From Parus major (Eukaryota > Chordata > Aves > Passeriformes > Paridae): DNA of 64,000 nt. The notes below the pieces were generated by a model. The model saw only the letters and a list, made by a program, of their open reading frames with translations. It searched no databases and was not told where the DNA came from. How positions within the stretch are numbered: position 1 is the stretch's first letter; every line of letters starts with the position of its first letter. The stretch spans positions 33,806,958 through 33,870,957 of the forward strand of contig NC_031799.1 of assembly GCF_001522545.3 (NCBI RefSeq), given 5' to 3'. The translations under genes and the position numbers were made by a program. This document shows positions 1 to 12,469 of this stretch, piece after piece.

Positions 1-1499
1 CCCGACTCTCTCCCTTCGTTCCCAACCTCCCCCACGCCTTCCCGGGGAAACAGCGAATTACCACTGCCCCCGAAAGCAGACGCTTTTGGGAAGGGCTGGA
101 AGAAGATTAAACGCAAACAGAGCATTTCGGGTCTCACCGGTCTCCAGAGATGGATCTGTTCTTCCGTGAAAAATAAAATCCGGCTGCAGTGCAGATGAAG
201 AGGGTAAATGTGAGAAAGGGCCAGGCTAAATTCTCACACATGCCCTACGGGGGAAAAACGCCGGGTTGCTAACTAGTGAGGTGAGGCAAACAATAACAAT
301 GTCTTTAAGATTCGGGATTTCAGGGTAGGAGCAGGGTTTTTAAACGGTTAGGACAGGATTAAGAGGTAAAACACGAATAAAATGTTTTTTGGGGAAATGT
401 ATAGGCACGTCAGGAAAGATGTTGAAATGTCGGGTCTCGCCATGCGGGCAGTACGGGAATCAGCTTCCCAGGAGACACGCTGTTAATGTTGTTGCCACCG
501 TGCCTCATAGTTTCTCAGCGAAAAGTGAGCGGCTTTAGACAATAATCTGAAACTTTTTAAAAAATCACGCGCCTTCTGGGGAAGCTTGGCTTAACAGAAT
601 TGTGGGTGCTTACTTCTTTACCTTTGATTATGCTTTTCATTAGACTGACCTTGAACAAGTACAAAAACTGTTTAATGCACATTGCTTGAGAGTGGGTTTA
701 AACTTAGTCTTTTCCTTCGCCCCCTGGCAGAGATTATAAACACACATTTAAAAGCTTTTTTTTCTTCCCCCACCCATTCCTCCACCACTTCTACCTGCAA
801 CGCCTGACTCGGAGACAAACAAGTTCGATGTTCAAACCAACTCCCCCGACGGCAGAAGAGGGACGCGGGGGGCATCGCCAGCCGGGTTCTGCCACAGTGC
901 TCTTCCAGCAGCCGTACCCGCAAGGTACACACCCACCTGGGGTGTGACCCAGCGCAACAGCCTCGAAGGATGGGCTCAAAAAAGGTCTTCCACATATAGT
1001 TTTATATAAAATAAGGTTCTTGCAATCTATTTGTTCATTTAGGCAATAAAAGTCGGATTAATAATTTTAACACTGACACCTCTTACAGCGTCTCACTAAT
1101 TATTCTCGGATAAGTACTGTTGTTGAGCAGTGTTTCTTCCAACTCTAGCTGCAGCTAAGCAAGGAATCTTCCCTTTTTCTCGCTCAAATCCACAGCCTAC
1201 TCGCCATAAAGCAGTACGTTTTGGGGATAGATATGAATTGCTGCACCGTTCATTGATTCCTACTAATGAGCCGGTCTAAACCAACACTGGAGCTAAGTAG
1301 CCCGTCTCTAAGCGTACAGACGATGTACAGTTCTTTACCAGAGTGGCTGGTTCTTTACGTGTTTGCTATGAGCCACATCGTGGCGAGTAGCAAGAATTGA
1401 CAGTAACGATTTGGAGAGGAGAGCGTAGGATTTTTTGCCTCTCTCGTTTTTGCACTAGTCTTTGCATAGCGTCTTAAACATAATAACAGGAACGATAAA
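1..1499. other. Upstream flank of FOXB2, no gene seen
   Basis: Mixed-composition unique-looking DNA. The open frames here are short and show no protein-like sequence, splice structure or repeat family that I recognise. Because it flanks a developmental transcription factor it may hold conserved regulatory elements, but nothing in the bases alone proves that. Confidence 0.5.
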
Positions 1500-2613
1500 A
1501 AATTATTTCAAAGGGCCTATACTTCCCGCTTGCTGCCTCGCAGAGCTAGCTCGAGGGCCGTTTCTCCAGGGCATTCAGCCTGCCACGGGGACGAGAAAAG
1601 ACCTCTTCCCGCTTTACATCTCTCCCTGTGGTGAGGTCCCCTCGGAGAGCCTTCACACCTACTGCTGTAAGCTGGGCTGTGCAGTATCGAGAGGTCAAGA
1701 AAGAGGAGGATGGATAGAGGGGCTATGAAAGGGGTGGAGGGAAGCTGGAGTGGGAGGTGGGAGGAGGAAGCTTTCCTACTCGGGTCGCTGTTCCCTGCCC
1801 TATGGAAAGCACATTTTGGTCTCATACGGAGTTTCCTCAGCCCCCTGGCTCCACCTCACCCTGATGAGATGTGAGAGGGGAGTCGGGAGCCGCTTCTCGC
1901 TCCTTTTCCATGAGCCGCCAAGTCCCCAAGCGGCTGTCATGTGATAGCAAGAGAGCAGGAACTGCGGGGGTCTCGCGACTCGGGCACCATTACAAAACTG
2001 CGCCGGAGCGCACAAGCCCCGCCAGCAGCCACGGCGGTCGCCTCCCCGCTCGCCTCCTCTCCCCGCCGATTCCCGGCGCTCGCTGCTGCCGCAAACTTCT
2101 AAGGGGACACCAGACTGAGCGGTGAGAGGGATGTTTTTATTTCCTTCTTTCCTATCTCTGCAGACGTCCGGGGTAATTTCATGCTCTCGAGCCCTTGGTG
2201 CCTGAGGAGCATCAACTCCAACCGAGTGCTCTAGGCGGCAGGGGGAAGCCCGGGAGATTCGGCGGCCTCCAGAAGAGAAGTGGGACTCCAGCGGGGGCCG
2301 GGATCTCCCTCTGGCACGTAGCCTCCGAGCCCCCGCGGCCTGGGCTGCAGCTGTCTCTCCCGCAAGCTGAGGTGCGTTGAGGCAAGCGCGTCCCACGGGG
2401 AGAGGCTGCTGGAGGAAGCCGAGCTCGGAGCTCCCTGGCTGGCCGCCGGGCGGTCGCTGTCGCGTGTGGCCCGGGCAGGTGGAGCCCAGGATGTAGAGGC
2501 GGCGGCGGGGCAGGGCAGTGAAGTCCCCGGATCCCAAGCCCGCCGTGCTCGGCATTGAGCGGTGTCTAGTCCGGAGCGGCGGGATCGGCGGGGAGTGCTG
2601 TGGCGGGGCGGCA
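1500..2613 (+). promoter_or_regulatory. GC/CpG-rich 5' region and probable 5'UTR of FOXB2
   Basis: GC and CpG content rise steadily from about 1500 and stay high through the FOXB2 coding region, as expected for the CpG-island promoter of a developmental regulator. I cannot place the transcription start: no convincing TATA box sits at a fixed distance from the ATG. The long open frames on either strand in this stretch are by-products of high GC content. Confidence 0.55.
2491..2496 (+). promoter_or_regulatory. Minimal start-stop upstream ORF before FOXB2
   Basis: An ATG followed at once by TAG lies 123 bases upstream of the FOXB2 start codon. If the transcript begins upstream of it, scanning ribosomes would meet a start-stop element, a type known to stall ribosomes and reduce downstream translation. 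Whether it is inside the mRNA is not known from the sequence. Confidence 0.3.
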
Positions 2614-3636
2614 ATGCCCAGGCCGGGGAAGAGTTCGTACAGCGACCAGAAGCCTCCCTACTCTTATATCTCCCTGACGGCCATGGCCATCCAGCACTCG
2701 GCCGAGAAGATGCTGCCCCTGAGCGACATCTACAAGTTCATTATGGAGCGGTTCCCTTACTACCGGGAGCACACCCAGCGTTGGCAGAACTCCCTCCGCC
2801 ACAACCTCTCCTTCAATGACTGTTTCATCAAGATCCCTCGGCGACCCGATCAACCGGGCAAAGGCAGCTTCTGGGCGTTGCACCCCGACTGCGGGGACAT
2901 GTTTGAGAACGGCAGCTTCCTCCGCCGCCGCAAGCGCTTCAAGGTGCTGCGCCCCGAGCATCACCTGCCCGGCGGCGGCGGCGGCGGGGCGGGCGGCGGC
3001 GGTCCCGGCAAGCCCCCGGCGCCCACCCCTCACATGGTGCACTACTTCCATCCGCACCCGCCGCCGCCGCCTCCCCCGGGCAAGGTGCCGGGGCTGGCGG
3101 GCTCTGACGCGGCTGTGGCTGCGGCCGCGGCCGCCGCCGCGGTGGGAAGGCTGCCGCAGTTCTCGCCCTACGGGAGCAGCCAGCCCTCGGGCTTCAAGCA
3201 CCCCTTCGCCATCGAAAACATCATCGGCAGAGATTACAAGGGTGTGCTGCAGGCCGGCGGGCTGCCGTTGGCCTCGGTGATGCACCACCTGGGCTACCCG
3301 GTGCCCAGCCAGCTCAGCAGCGTGGTGAGCTCTGTGTGGCCGCACGTGGGGGTGATGGACTCCGTGACCGGTGTACCCGTGTCCCCCGACTACGGGCCCT
3401 TCGGCATGCCCGTGAAAGCGCTCTGCCACCCGCCGGCACAGACCATGCCAGCCGTCCCGGTGCCCATCAAGCCGGCGCCGGCGTTGCCCGCTGCCTCGGC
3501 CATCCCGGCTCTGACGGTCGCCGCCTCGCAGATCTGCCCCTCCGCTTCCCCGGCTGCTGCATCACTGCTGGAACAGACCGTGAGCAACAACCCCGAGGGC
3601 AAGAGCTCCCTCCACTCAGTCCTGGTGCACTCCTAA
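2614..3636 (+). CDS. FOXB2: Forkhead box protein B2 (single-exon gene)
   Basis: A 340-residue forkhead (winged-helix) transcription factor acting in the nucleus in early patterning. The start was chosen at [20 protein letters not shown], the conserved FoxB N-terminus; the open frame extends further upstream only without an ATG. The forkhead domain covers residues 13-110, with recognition helix residues 57-69 (W57, N59, S60, R62, H63, N64) and the basic wing/tail RRRKRFK at 104-110. After it come a glycine tract (120-130), a proline tract (149-155) and an eight-alanine tract (169-176). An eh1-like motif, FAIENIIG, lies at 198-205 and is the usual Groucho/TLE-binding site of FoxB proteins. FOXB2 is separated from FOXB1 by the neighbouring VPS13A (conserved synteny) and by the low-complexity linker; FOXB1 is the only serious alternative. 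Human FOXB2 is about 430 residues with long histidine runs; this protein is shorter and has only a few histidines there. There is no intron, as is usual for FOXB2. Confidence 0.95.
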   Translation: MPRPGKSSYSDQKPPYSYISLTAMAIQHSAEKMLPLSDIYKFIMERFPYYREHTQRWQNSLRHNLSFNDCFIKIPRRPDQPGKGSFWALHPDCGDMFENGSFLRRRKRFKVLRPEHHLPGGGGGGAGGGGPGKPPAPTPHMVHYFHPHPPPPPPPGKVPGLAGSDAAVAAAAAAAAVGRLPQFSPYGSSQPSGFKHPFAIENIIGRDYKGVLQAGGLPLASVMHHLGYPVPSQLSSVVSSVWPHVGVMDSVTGVPVSPDYGPFGMPVKALCHPPAQTMPAVPVPIKPAPALPAASAIPALTVAASQICPSASPAAASLLEQTVSNNPEGKSSLHSVLVHS

Positions 3637-5930
3637 AGAGCAGGGGCTCGGGGGGAGAGAAGCCCCCAGGCTCCCGGGGGAGAGGACGGGGGGATCCAGG
3701 GCATGCGTGCGGAAACCCGATCGATCTCATGACTATACCTCTGCTGGTGTCTGTGTTTATATCTTGTACTATCAGATTATTTGTGAGCCAGGTCGCAGGT
3801 AAGACCTTTTATCGTCGTTAAATGTCATTAGTGGTGGAGAGGCGATGTGAAAAATCACAGCCGGGGCCGAAGGGGCTGGCTCGAAGGAAAGGGCCGAGGG
3901 CGAAGTTCTCCCCGCCAGCCTGAGGCACGGGGCGACCATGCAGCCTGGGCTCACCGCCGAGCCCCTACCCCGGGGCAGTCACCCCGGAGGCCCCACGAAA
4001 CCCGAGCTTCGAGAGGAGAATTGCTGCAGTTGGCCGGCGAATAGGGAGAGCAGAAGGATAAAACCCTTGCTGAAGTCTGCTTCTCCCTCTTCCACGCGAG
4101 ACAGGAAACCTCTGGTCCACCGTCCTGTAGATCTTGCCACGGAAGAGGTGGGCTAAGTGGTTACCTTAGACCGTGGCCAGCTCCGGGGCCCCGCGACGTG
4201 TAATACTTGTTGCTTAAAGAGTAATCGTTAAATATTTCGATTAAGTAATGGGAATTTCAGTGATAACGGCACTGAGGGCGAAGGGTTCCTTTGAGTAACG
4301 ATCACCCGGGCTTCCCCTTCACACTTTTATAATCCATCCTATTATACCTTAGAAGGGACGGAAGCGTCACCTGGCCTCTCAAACTGTGTGTGAGTGTCCG
4401 AATTCCCTAATTTCTCATTAAAATAAGAACAGCCCGGCGATTCGTAGATTGTGCTTTTCACATCACCTTTCACCGCTCACAGACACCACTATTTTGTACG
4501 TGTTGCTTGGCGTTTCTTCCACGTGAATGTGAACACAAAAACCTGCGGGGGAAGGGGGGAGGGCGAGGAGTGGAAGAGGTGAGGGAAAGTGGGGGAAGAC
4601 GACAGGAAAATGGTTTAAAAGTTATTTAAAAGCACTTTACTGAAAACAACCTTCCGATAGACGAGAAGTATGTGCAGAGGGATCAGAAGTCAGAAATCAG
4701 AAGTCAGCGAGCGAGGTGCTGGGCTGATGATTCCCGGCTGATTGCTGCCGTACCGTCTGCCCTGCTGTACACAAATGCTCATTAAAGCAAATCCATCCAT
4801 GTGCTTCTGCTGGTGCTGCTATTTAAAGTACTCCCCTTTCACATTGGTTAAGAAACGTGTGCTTATAGCGTAAGTTTTCGCTCCCTCCCCCCAAACTGAC
4901 AAAAGTATCCAAAAGTTTTCTCGGCTTCAAGACAAGGGGAAGAAAGGGAAAGAAATATCTTACAAGTAAATTGACTGCTATGGGAGCACTGAGGTCTCTG
5001 CCCGCAGCTCACGGGCAAAGAGCCTGCGTTCGAGTGTGAGAAGAGGGCTCCGGCTCGGAACCCGATCCCGCTGAAGGCAGTTGTAGTTTTTCCAGTTTCA
5101 ATTTGAGCTGGATCGCACCTGGTTCCTTGGTTTCATTCTCTCATGCCGGAGAACCAGCAGTGGCCCGAGACCCCAGGTCTCAGTCCCCGCCCCTGGGAAA
5201 GGATATCCTGTGACAGGCTGACCCTTCTTGGTGCCAGAGAAATTTGCTAGGAAAAGCAAACCCTTCTGGCCTCGAGCGTTGTCTGTCCAAAATTGTCCCT
5301 AAACACACCCGTGGGGTCTGTTCGACCATTTGAAATACCCCTAGAACTGTTGAATTTCCATCTGTTCCCTCTGTTCTAGGTGTGTTTGCACTTTAATTTC
5401 AAAAATTATAGAATTCCTACCGCCTAAAAATTACTACTAATAATGTTATGATGATGAGACACATATCGGTATCACCGTTTGTGAATTGGTTTGGAAGGGG
5501 AATTGCCTCTAAAGTATTGCAACCAGATAAACTGAGCCAAAAGAAATTATTAAAAACCAAACAAATAAACAAAAAAGACAAAGAAAAAAGAAAAAGTGCT
5601 TCACGTTTTCTTTAGTCTGCTGTTTTTCATTTTAAGCAGAGACTCAATTCGATATTCCCATTTCTAAAACCAAGTTGCTTATAAAAAAAAACAGTCTGCC
5701 AAATAAATAATGAATAGCACTAGTTGTATATTAGTTTTATATGTATTTAAATATATTCCACTGATCTTGATGTAACTGCTGTGTAGGACTCCAAAGCACA
5801 TCTTAAGGAACCTTACAAGTTTTCCCCTTACATCAGACAAAGGAGTTAGCGAGATGGAGAATTTGGAACAGGAGAAGAGGTAACCCTCCTGGGAATTATT
5901 CAAACTATTCCGGTCAGTTTTAAGATTTTG
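3637..5930. other. FOXB2 3' flank, 3'UTR end not placed
   Basis: GC content stays high to about 4200 and then falls. There is no canonical AATAAA shortly after the stop; ATTAAA-type hexamers occur near 4414 and 4780 and are weak candidates for the FOXB2 polyadenylation signal. A short direct repeat built on TCAGAAGTCAG/TCAGAAATCAG lies near 4683-4708. I see no protein-coding or RNA gene. Confidence 0.45.
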
Positions 5931-5959
5931 AATGACCTTCTAGATTTCATAGCGGGAAG

Positions 5960-6340
5960 AGTTTTATTTGGTGTGAGGAGGCCTATCTGGGTGCTGCGGC
6001 GAGGTGTAAGCAGGAGGCTCCGGCCGCCTTTCGCACCCGGGCAGTTGGAGCAGGTGACGGTAACAGAGGCAGGGCGCTCGGAGCGGGGCTATCGCGACAG
6101 GAGGAAGTCTGTGATAGGAGGCGAGACGGGCCTGAGGGCCCGGCCCTCGCCCATTTACCGGAGGGACACGCCGGTACGGCGGGGTACACGGGGATTTTTG
6201 GGGTACCCAGAGAATTGCGGGGTGCCCAGCAATCTGCACACACGGGCGCTGTATACTGCAGGTTTTCCCCACCACAGGGGCTTTGGGGAGAGGGGAGTTT
6301 ATGCCATGGGTCTCTCGCCCAGGCGGCTTAGCGTGACTCC
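5960..6340. promoter_or_regulatory. Orphan GC/CpG-rich island between FOXB2 and VPS13A
   Basis: About 380 bases of GC- and CpG-rich sequence stand out sharply from AT-rich DNA on both sides. The island is about 2.3 kb beyond the FOXB2 stop and 37 kb before VPS13A, so it is not the main promoter of either. It lies about 0.9 kb upstream of the first exon-like segment at 7228, which makes it a possible promoter for that candidate gene. A distal FOXB2 element is the alternative. The 178-codon open frame crossing it has arginine-rich, composition-driven sequence and is probably not a protein. Confidence 0.45.
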
Positions 6341-6464
6341 CAGTGCAGTGGCCTACACTTTGTATGAACTAAAGATGGTGATATTTTCTGTAGCTTGTAG
6401 AGTGAAAATTTTAGGGGGTTACAACCTGCTAATTTCAGGTTTTCAGAGGAGGAGGGAAAAATAA

Positions 6465-7227
6465 CTATTCAAGTAATATTTTCCAATTTATTTATGCATC
6501 TATTTTTCCTTATTCTTAAGTACTTCGTCTCTAAACATAGCCTTTGCAGAGTTACACAAATTTGCACCAACAACCAATAATCCCAATACTTAAACTCAAT
6601 TCCAATGCTGCTTAAAACCAGATGATAATACAAAATGTAGAGAAATAAAATAGTATCCTTTCTTCCAAGCTGAAAAGCAGGTGTAAACTGGTGAAGGGTA
6701 AGATTTTTCACTTGACAAATAAAATAAGGAAACAGCCTTGTGCCAACTACTAGATTTTGTCTATCTGCTATGCCAGTACTCCTCAAGCAGCAACAGCTTG
6801 TCCTCAGATTAAAGGGCACTTGTGCTCCGCACAGAAAAGACAGCTGAGTCTTTACAGAGTGGGTGCAGGTAGGGTGTTTGTAAGCAGAAGAAGCAGATGC
6901 AAGTAAGACAAGCAAGCTCAATATTCATATTGTCAGACTGCCAAAGGTAGAGAAGTAATATTTATTACTAGAAGAATGGAGGCCTAAGAAAGGGCATTCA
7001 CTTCATCCCAGTGTGTTTCTGGTTTATTGTGGCTAGCTAATGTAGTGATTTTTATTTCTACCCATGGGAAACTACTCCCATCCAAGACATTGCTTTGTGT
7101 GTTTTATGTCCATTCATAGGACACACAAATCAAGAAAGAAAAGCAAATGCAGTAAGAATCCCAGAATTAATGTGGCTTATAGTCTAAACATGATAGCAGT
7201 TTTTCTGTGGATATGTTCTGATCTCAG
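6465..7227. other. Spacer before candidate exon, nothing recognised
   Basis: AT-rich DNA. A 150-codon open frame on the minus strand (6469-6921) has no recognisable domain and no start context or splice support. I treat it as chance. Confidence 0.4.
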
Positions 7228-7379
7228 TGATACCTGCTACACTATGACAACCAGAGTTATAACTGAAATTCTGGACTCCATTGATCCAGTTCTGGAGTCT
7301 CTCTGGACAAAAATCGATACAGAAAATCTGCTTGCAATTTTGCTGCTGCTGCTTGTGATAACAGTTTTTTCTCTTAATT
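7228..7379 (+). CDS. Candidate first coding exon of an unrecognised small membrane protein
   Basis: A pyrimidine-rich tract ending in CTCAG precedes 7228 and a GTAAGA donor follows 7379, so the segment has good splice borders on both sides. After 16 bases an ATG at 7244 opens 45 codons plus one base. The peptide starts MTTRVITEILDSIDP, has an amphipathic acidic stretch, then a strongly hydrophobic segment at residues 29-44 (LLAILLLLLVITVFSL), which would make a single membrane span. The exon ends in phase 1, exactly the phase needed by the exon-like segment at 12470. The frame is also open upstream to 7064, so an upstream start is possible, but that part lacks protein-like character. I do not recognise the protein. 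A processed fragment or a chance ORF are the alternatives; the matching splice phase argues against chance. Confidence 0.5.
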
Positions 7380-10300
7380 GTAAGACTTTATTTTAAATAA
7401 TCATCCTTAAAGTCTGTTTTAAAATAGAGCCTTCCCTGTAAATGGTGGAAATATGAATAGTTCTGGTTTTGAAAGTAAAATTTCACCTCAGCTTCTGAGT
7501 TTTGCTGAATATATGATTAACCATATTAAGATTAACCACCTTTAGTTAGACAAACCAGCTTTGGTTTTAGACATCTAATGATGAAGACAACAAATTATAG
7601 CCTACGGGCCTCTTTATTCTGGACATATATAAGTATGTAACTTGTTTGTTTAAAGACTCAGTGATCCTGCCTCTTCGCTTCTACAATGTGATCACTGGCA
7701 CAGCCTGTGAAGAAAAGCTAATAAAGCACTCTTCTCAGAACCCTGGTAGGAAATAAATTCAAGATCACTTCAACTCAAAAGTATTCAGATTCACTTCTGT
7801 GTATCAAAAAAAGTCAGCTGCAAAATGGCACATGAAGAAAGTTATGTTATACAGCACCAGATAGAAGGCACATGAAGTGTCAGATGAGACACAGGGCCTG
7901 GGTGTGTCTCTGCAAAGGCAGAGTCCAAGTGCCATAGGACAAAACAAATTATGGTTGGAAAGATGGAAGTAGGGATAGGAATAAATGGCAGATTTTCAAA
8001 TCAGAGTGCCAAAGGGACAGGTGTTGGGTATCCCAGGAATTCATAATTGTGGTGTGCAAAAGGTGAGTCACAGTCAGGAAAGTGACAAATGTTTGCTAAT
8101 ATTAAGTCATTTAGACTAACAAAAAAGAATGGCCAAGAAATTGAGAATTGCTGAAAGACATCCACACTAGGTTACAGGATAATAAAACGGAAAGTGAAAT
8201 CCATAATTGACATATGCAAACTGCTATGTGTGGGGAAAATAATTCTGATTTTATATGCATAATGAACAGTCATAAAGTCTGCATTTTTACTTATGTAAAA
8301 GTTAAGGTAGATAGCACTAAGAAAATGTCGTTTTATTAATTAGCTGTGAAAACTCAAAAATACTGGCAAAAGAATAGAGAACACAGCAGAAAATACCATA
8401 TCCCTCTTTAAGTCTAAAGGAAACTGGAATACACCAGTGACCTGTGAGTTCCTCACACCTGAAATATACCTCAGGTACATAAAAACTGTCAGGATACAGA
8501 GAGAATCAGAGGTGATGATCAAAGGTACATCTTCTGTACATATAGCAATCAAATAGTCTAAGACTTCTCAGCATGGAAAGCAAGGATATACAGAGATATA
8601 TGACACAAATTTACAAAATTATGAGTGACCTGGAGAGGGAGGCTGAGGTGCACTTGTTCCTTCTTTCTCCTAATACCAGAACTGTGAATCTTCAGAAGGG
8701 TTCAAAGTAACCAAAAGCTGGGATAATTCACACAGCACACTACTGAATTAATTGTTGCAGGGTGTTCAGGGTGTTACAATTTTACATGCATTTTAAAAAC
8801 ACATAGAAAATTCATATAAGAGCACTGAGAATTGGCCCAGAAAAACTCACTATCTCTTGCTCAGATTTGCTATGCTAATAATATATTTCAGAAAATACTG
8901 TGATATATTTTTCCAGTCCTACTCTTTCTAGAGCATCCATTATTTGTTTACTGTTGGAGGCAAGACACTGGGATAGAGGAACATTTGGGCTCACTTATGA
9001 TAATTGTTCTTCATCAGAGAGGGGATCAGGATTTGTGACCTCTATTTGTAGCTAAGGGTCTCTAGTGAAAGAAGTTCGTTAATGCTATTTCAGTGTATAA
9101 TGTATAAAGGCAGACTGGACATATACAGAGATGCATTTGCAAAGAATTCAAACTCCAAAAGCTAACCCCATGTGTTCTATATGAAAAATATTTTAAATGG
9201 TTCAGGAATGTACAAATTTCTCATTTCAAGAATAGCGCTGCATTCATTGGAATAATTTGCTTATTTTCTGGTGAAAGAAAATGAATCAATTAAAGAGTTT
9301 CTGCATGAGAGACTAAGCCTTTTTTATATTATGCTAGGATAATTGATATAGTAGGCTGCATATAGGTAGAGATTTAAATGCTCTCTAAGATGGGAGAGCA
9401 ACTCAGACATCTGAGTTCTGGTACTGTAACAGTGGTGAGTCTATTCCAAACATCCATAGTGTTGTAGTAGGCACTGGCAGAAGTGTCAGTGTATTACTTT
9501 TGTCTCTATCTCCTTTTTAGTTACAGGACCAGTGAAAAGAAGCAGCTTTTTGAAGGAGGAAATAAACAAGTTCTGACAATAGAAAAAGCATGTCTAATAT
9601 TGAGTTTCACAGAGTATTAAAAGATATGTTTTATTGCACTTGACATCCAGAATATACCACAGTAACTTGTCATACTTCTCTAGACTTCACATGGAGGCTT
9701 AATCTACACCGGAAGAGGTAGTAGTTTCTGACAAGATACAAAAATCTGTTTTTAAGGCAAAAAAAATCCTGTGAGAAAGCTGTAAGTTCACACTGCATGG
9801 ACTGCTTTTATTATGTATTGCTTATTGAAATAATTATTGAACAATATATATTAATGACACAATGATGACCAGTGATGCCTCAAATTTTTAAGCCAGTGTC
9901 ATCATAAAGCAGTCATTTGGAAAAGTAAAAACAACTCGATATTCCTTATCAACTAATCATGCCCCTCAAAATAGAGGTTTTTGATGGAACACCAGTGAAT
10001 AAATTATTAGGCAAAGAGGTCTTCCATGAGTAAGGGATGTTACTTTTTATTATCAGTCTTCAATTTACCAAAAAAAAGACTTTCAATTCTGTGTACTATA
10101 CAACAAACTCCCAGCATGAGTCAGGTCTTCCTTTAAGGATGATCAAAATAATTTGAAGTTCAATCAATTATTAATTATGGATGAAAGTCCATAGATAAAG
10201 AAGGAAAATGTATTTTCATCTATTGCTTGCACCATAGAACTGCTATTGGAAAATGATAATTTGCTGAAAAAATGTAAGAGAAACTTTTGGTGTAATTGTA

Positions 10301-12469
10301 GTAGTCATTTGTGTTTTATGAACCAGTTGTTTTATGTGGCATGTGTGATTTGGATTAATTCTCTCCTAAGTCTTGAAATTAGGATGCTTTTAATCCATAT
10401 GTGGTCTTTTGACTGTGGCTGGTATGAATTTGTACCATAACAGAATAGTAAACATGCAAATTATTGTGATACTTCATATGCTTAATAAAATATATGGTTG
10501 AAACTGTTAGGTGCTTATATCTTCTTTAACTGATTATTACTGACTGATTATGAAAAGCTTTCCTGGTACACATAGAAAAAAATGCAATGTAATGTACTAC
10601 ATTGCTAGCTGATTATTACTGCACACAATTTTTAAAGTTGAATGGGACTGTTGGCATAAGACCTAGAAAGGGAATCAATTTATTGCTTCCTCAAGTATTT
10701 GTGACAGAGATAAAGAAAAAAACATAAAAGGATAAATATGATATATCTCCAATGTTAAGTTACACCAATTATACCAGTAACACAAATAACAAGTGAGATC
10801 CTTACTAAGTCTCTGGTATCTTTACATTATAGCTGTTTATAAGCTTTCTTAAAAATGGGAAATGCCCTGATATATTTACCAACTTTCAATTTTGCTGAAA
10901 ACAAACAAACATTTTGAAAACATGGACTTCAATTTGGGGTCAAAGTCATGTTGCTGCAGATTTTATGTTTCAATAGATTTGCTGCTTTGTAAAGGTGTCT
11001 CTGTGTCACCAGCATGATTCATCTGCAAATCTCCAGACAAATTAAGAGAAAATATATGGACAAACATCCGTGTATTAGACTGAGGAATCCAGTCGAAAGG
11101 AAAGAATAACAAATATAAGCATAAAACGGGGTTAATAAAACCTGCAGGCATCAAATGCAAGCTACTTTGAAACAACTTCATGTGTTTCTCTGGTAACCAA
11201 TTTTCAGTGAAAACACAGGTAGTGCAACAATCTGAATATTGAACAGGGCTTCAGTGAAGAGTTTGGTATGATGGTGCCTGGAAAATCATCAGTGTATGTT
11301 GAGGAGAGCTAGAACCTTGCACAAAGGCTGACTATACACTGGTAACAAAAATTTATACATTTTAGATCTTGTAACAAAGGTATCTGAGGAGACTTGCTAG
11401 ACAGAAACAACTCAAAAATTCCCTTTACTAACAAAAAAGCAGAAAACTCACTGAATATGCAGAAATATGAATGAAGGTCAAGAAAAAATTAGAAGCTCTC
11501 ATGGATTCATAACACCTTTAGCATACATATAGTGCTCTTGTTATCCCCTCAATTTCTTCCTTAATTGCACAGTACTTTTTAAATTTACTGCTCTATTTAT
11601 TTACTACTCTGAGTTTTCTTCATTTCTTATTGTAAGCCCAGGAGCTGTGTTCTCTGAGTTTGACAGTGAATTTCTCCTAACTTGTTCTGGATTATGAAAT
11701 TTCCTATTTTTTGTGATATGATATGATTTTATTCCATTTTTTCAGTTACTGAAACTCAATGATGTTTTCAGAGCAAACATTTTTTTATAGGAGAGTTAAG
11801 TCTGCTGTCAATAGATTCAGTTTTCCTAATGTGCCTGAGAAGCATCACAAACATACATTTCTCCCAGGCAAGAATCAGAAAACTGTTAAATTCAACCACA
11901 TTCCTTTCATTTGTTGAAAATTAAAATCATCTCCCTGCTTTGCCAGCAGTGAAAAAGAGGGGGACCACACTAGTGGAAGGGATTCATTGTTATCAGAGAG
12001 ATATCTTGAGTGTCCCAGCAGTTATCTGGAACTCCCAAAAGTGATGAGTGGGCATTTTTTGGAATTCATGGCAGGAGAAGGCAGAAAGATATTTGTCACT
12101 ACTGACTATTAAGGGCGTATCTTTCTTAAACTAACATTTTTGCAAAGACAGTAGCTGCAAGACTCTACCGAGGTTTCACTCTCTTCTCCTGGGGTAGATT
12201 GCCACTTTGGAACAACAGTCCAGACTTTTTTATTCTGATGTCAACAATCTCTGCCCTGGGATTGTTGTGTGCCTTTTTAATTCAGAGCATTATAGCACCA
12301 TTTACTGTTACACAATTAATTTAAGAAAAACAAAATCTCTGATGCTTTTGCATCACTTAAGAAGGAAATGTTCAAGTCAAGAAAGCTGTACCAGCACAGG
12401 CTGAAGTAAATCAATGTCGTCATATAGGAGAGAACATCTTAATTGTCTATATGTTTTTTTATTTATCAG
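7380..12469. other. AT-rich stretch, possible intron of the candidate gene
   Basis: About 5 kb of AT-rich DNA with no recognisable transposon family, RNA gene or long coding frame. Short open frames here (for example 8340-8552 minus, 10246-10440 plus, 10963-11181 minus) look random. If the segments at 7228 and 12470 are exons of one gene, this is its intron. Confidence 0.4.

Noticed and set aside
1800..2555. 251-codon minus-strand open frame upstream of FOXB2
   Set aside because: GC-driven openness in a CpG island; no start context, splice support or recognisable domain.
2566..3429. 287-codon open frame on the minus strand across FOXB2
   Set aside because: It is a shadow of the GC-rich FOXB2 coding strand; arginine/histidine-rich with no domain.
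5928..6464. 178-codon plus-strand open frame across the orphan CpG island
   Set aside because: Arginine/glycine-rich composition follows base content; no domain. The island itself is kept as a feature.
6469..6921. 150-codon minus-strand open frame with a signal-peptide-like start
   Set aside because: AT-rich chance frame; no splice sites or conserved-looking motif, and lies opposite the candidate gene.
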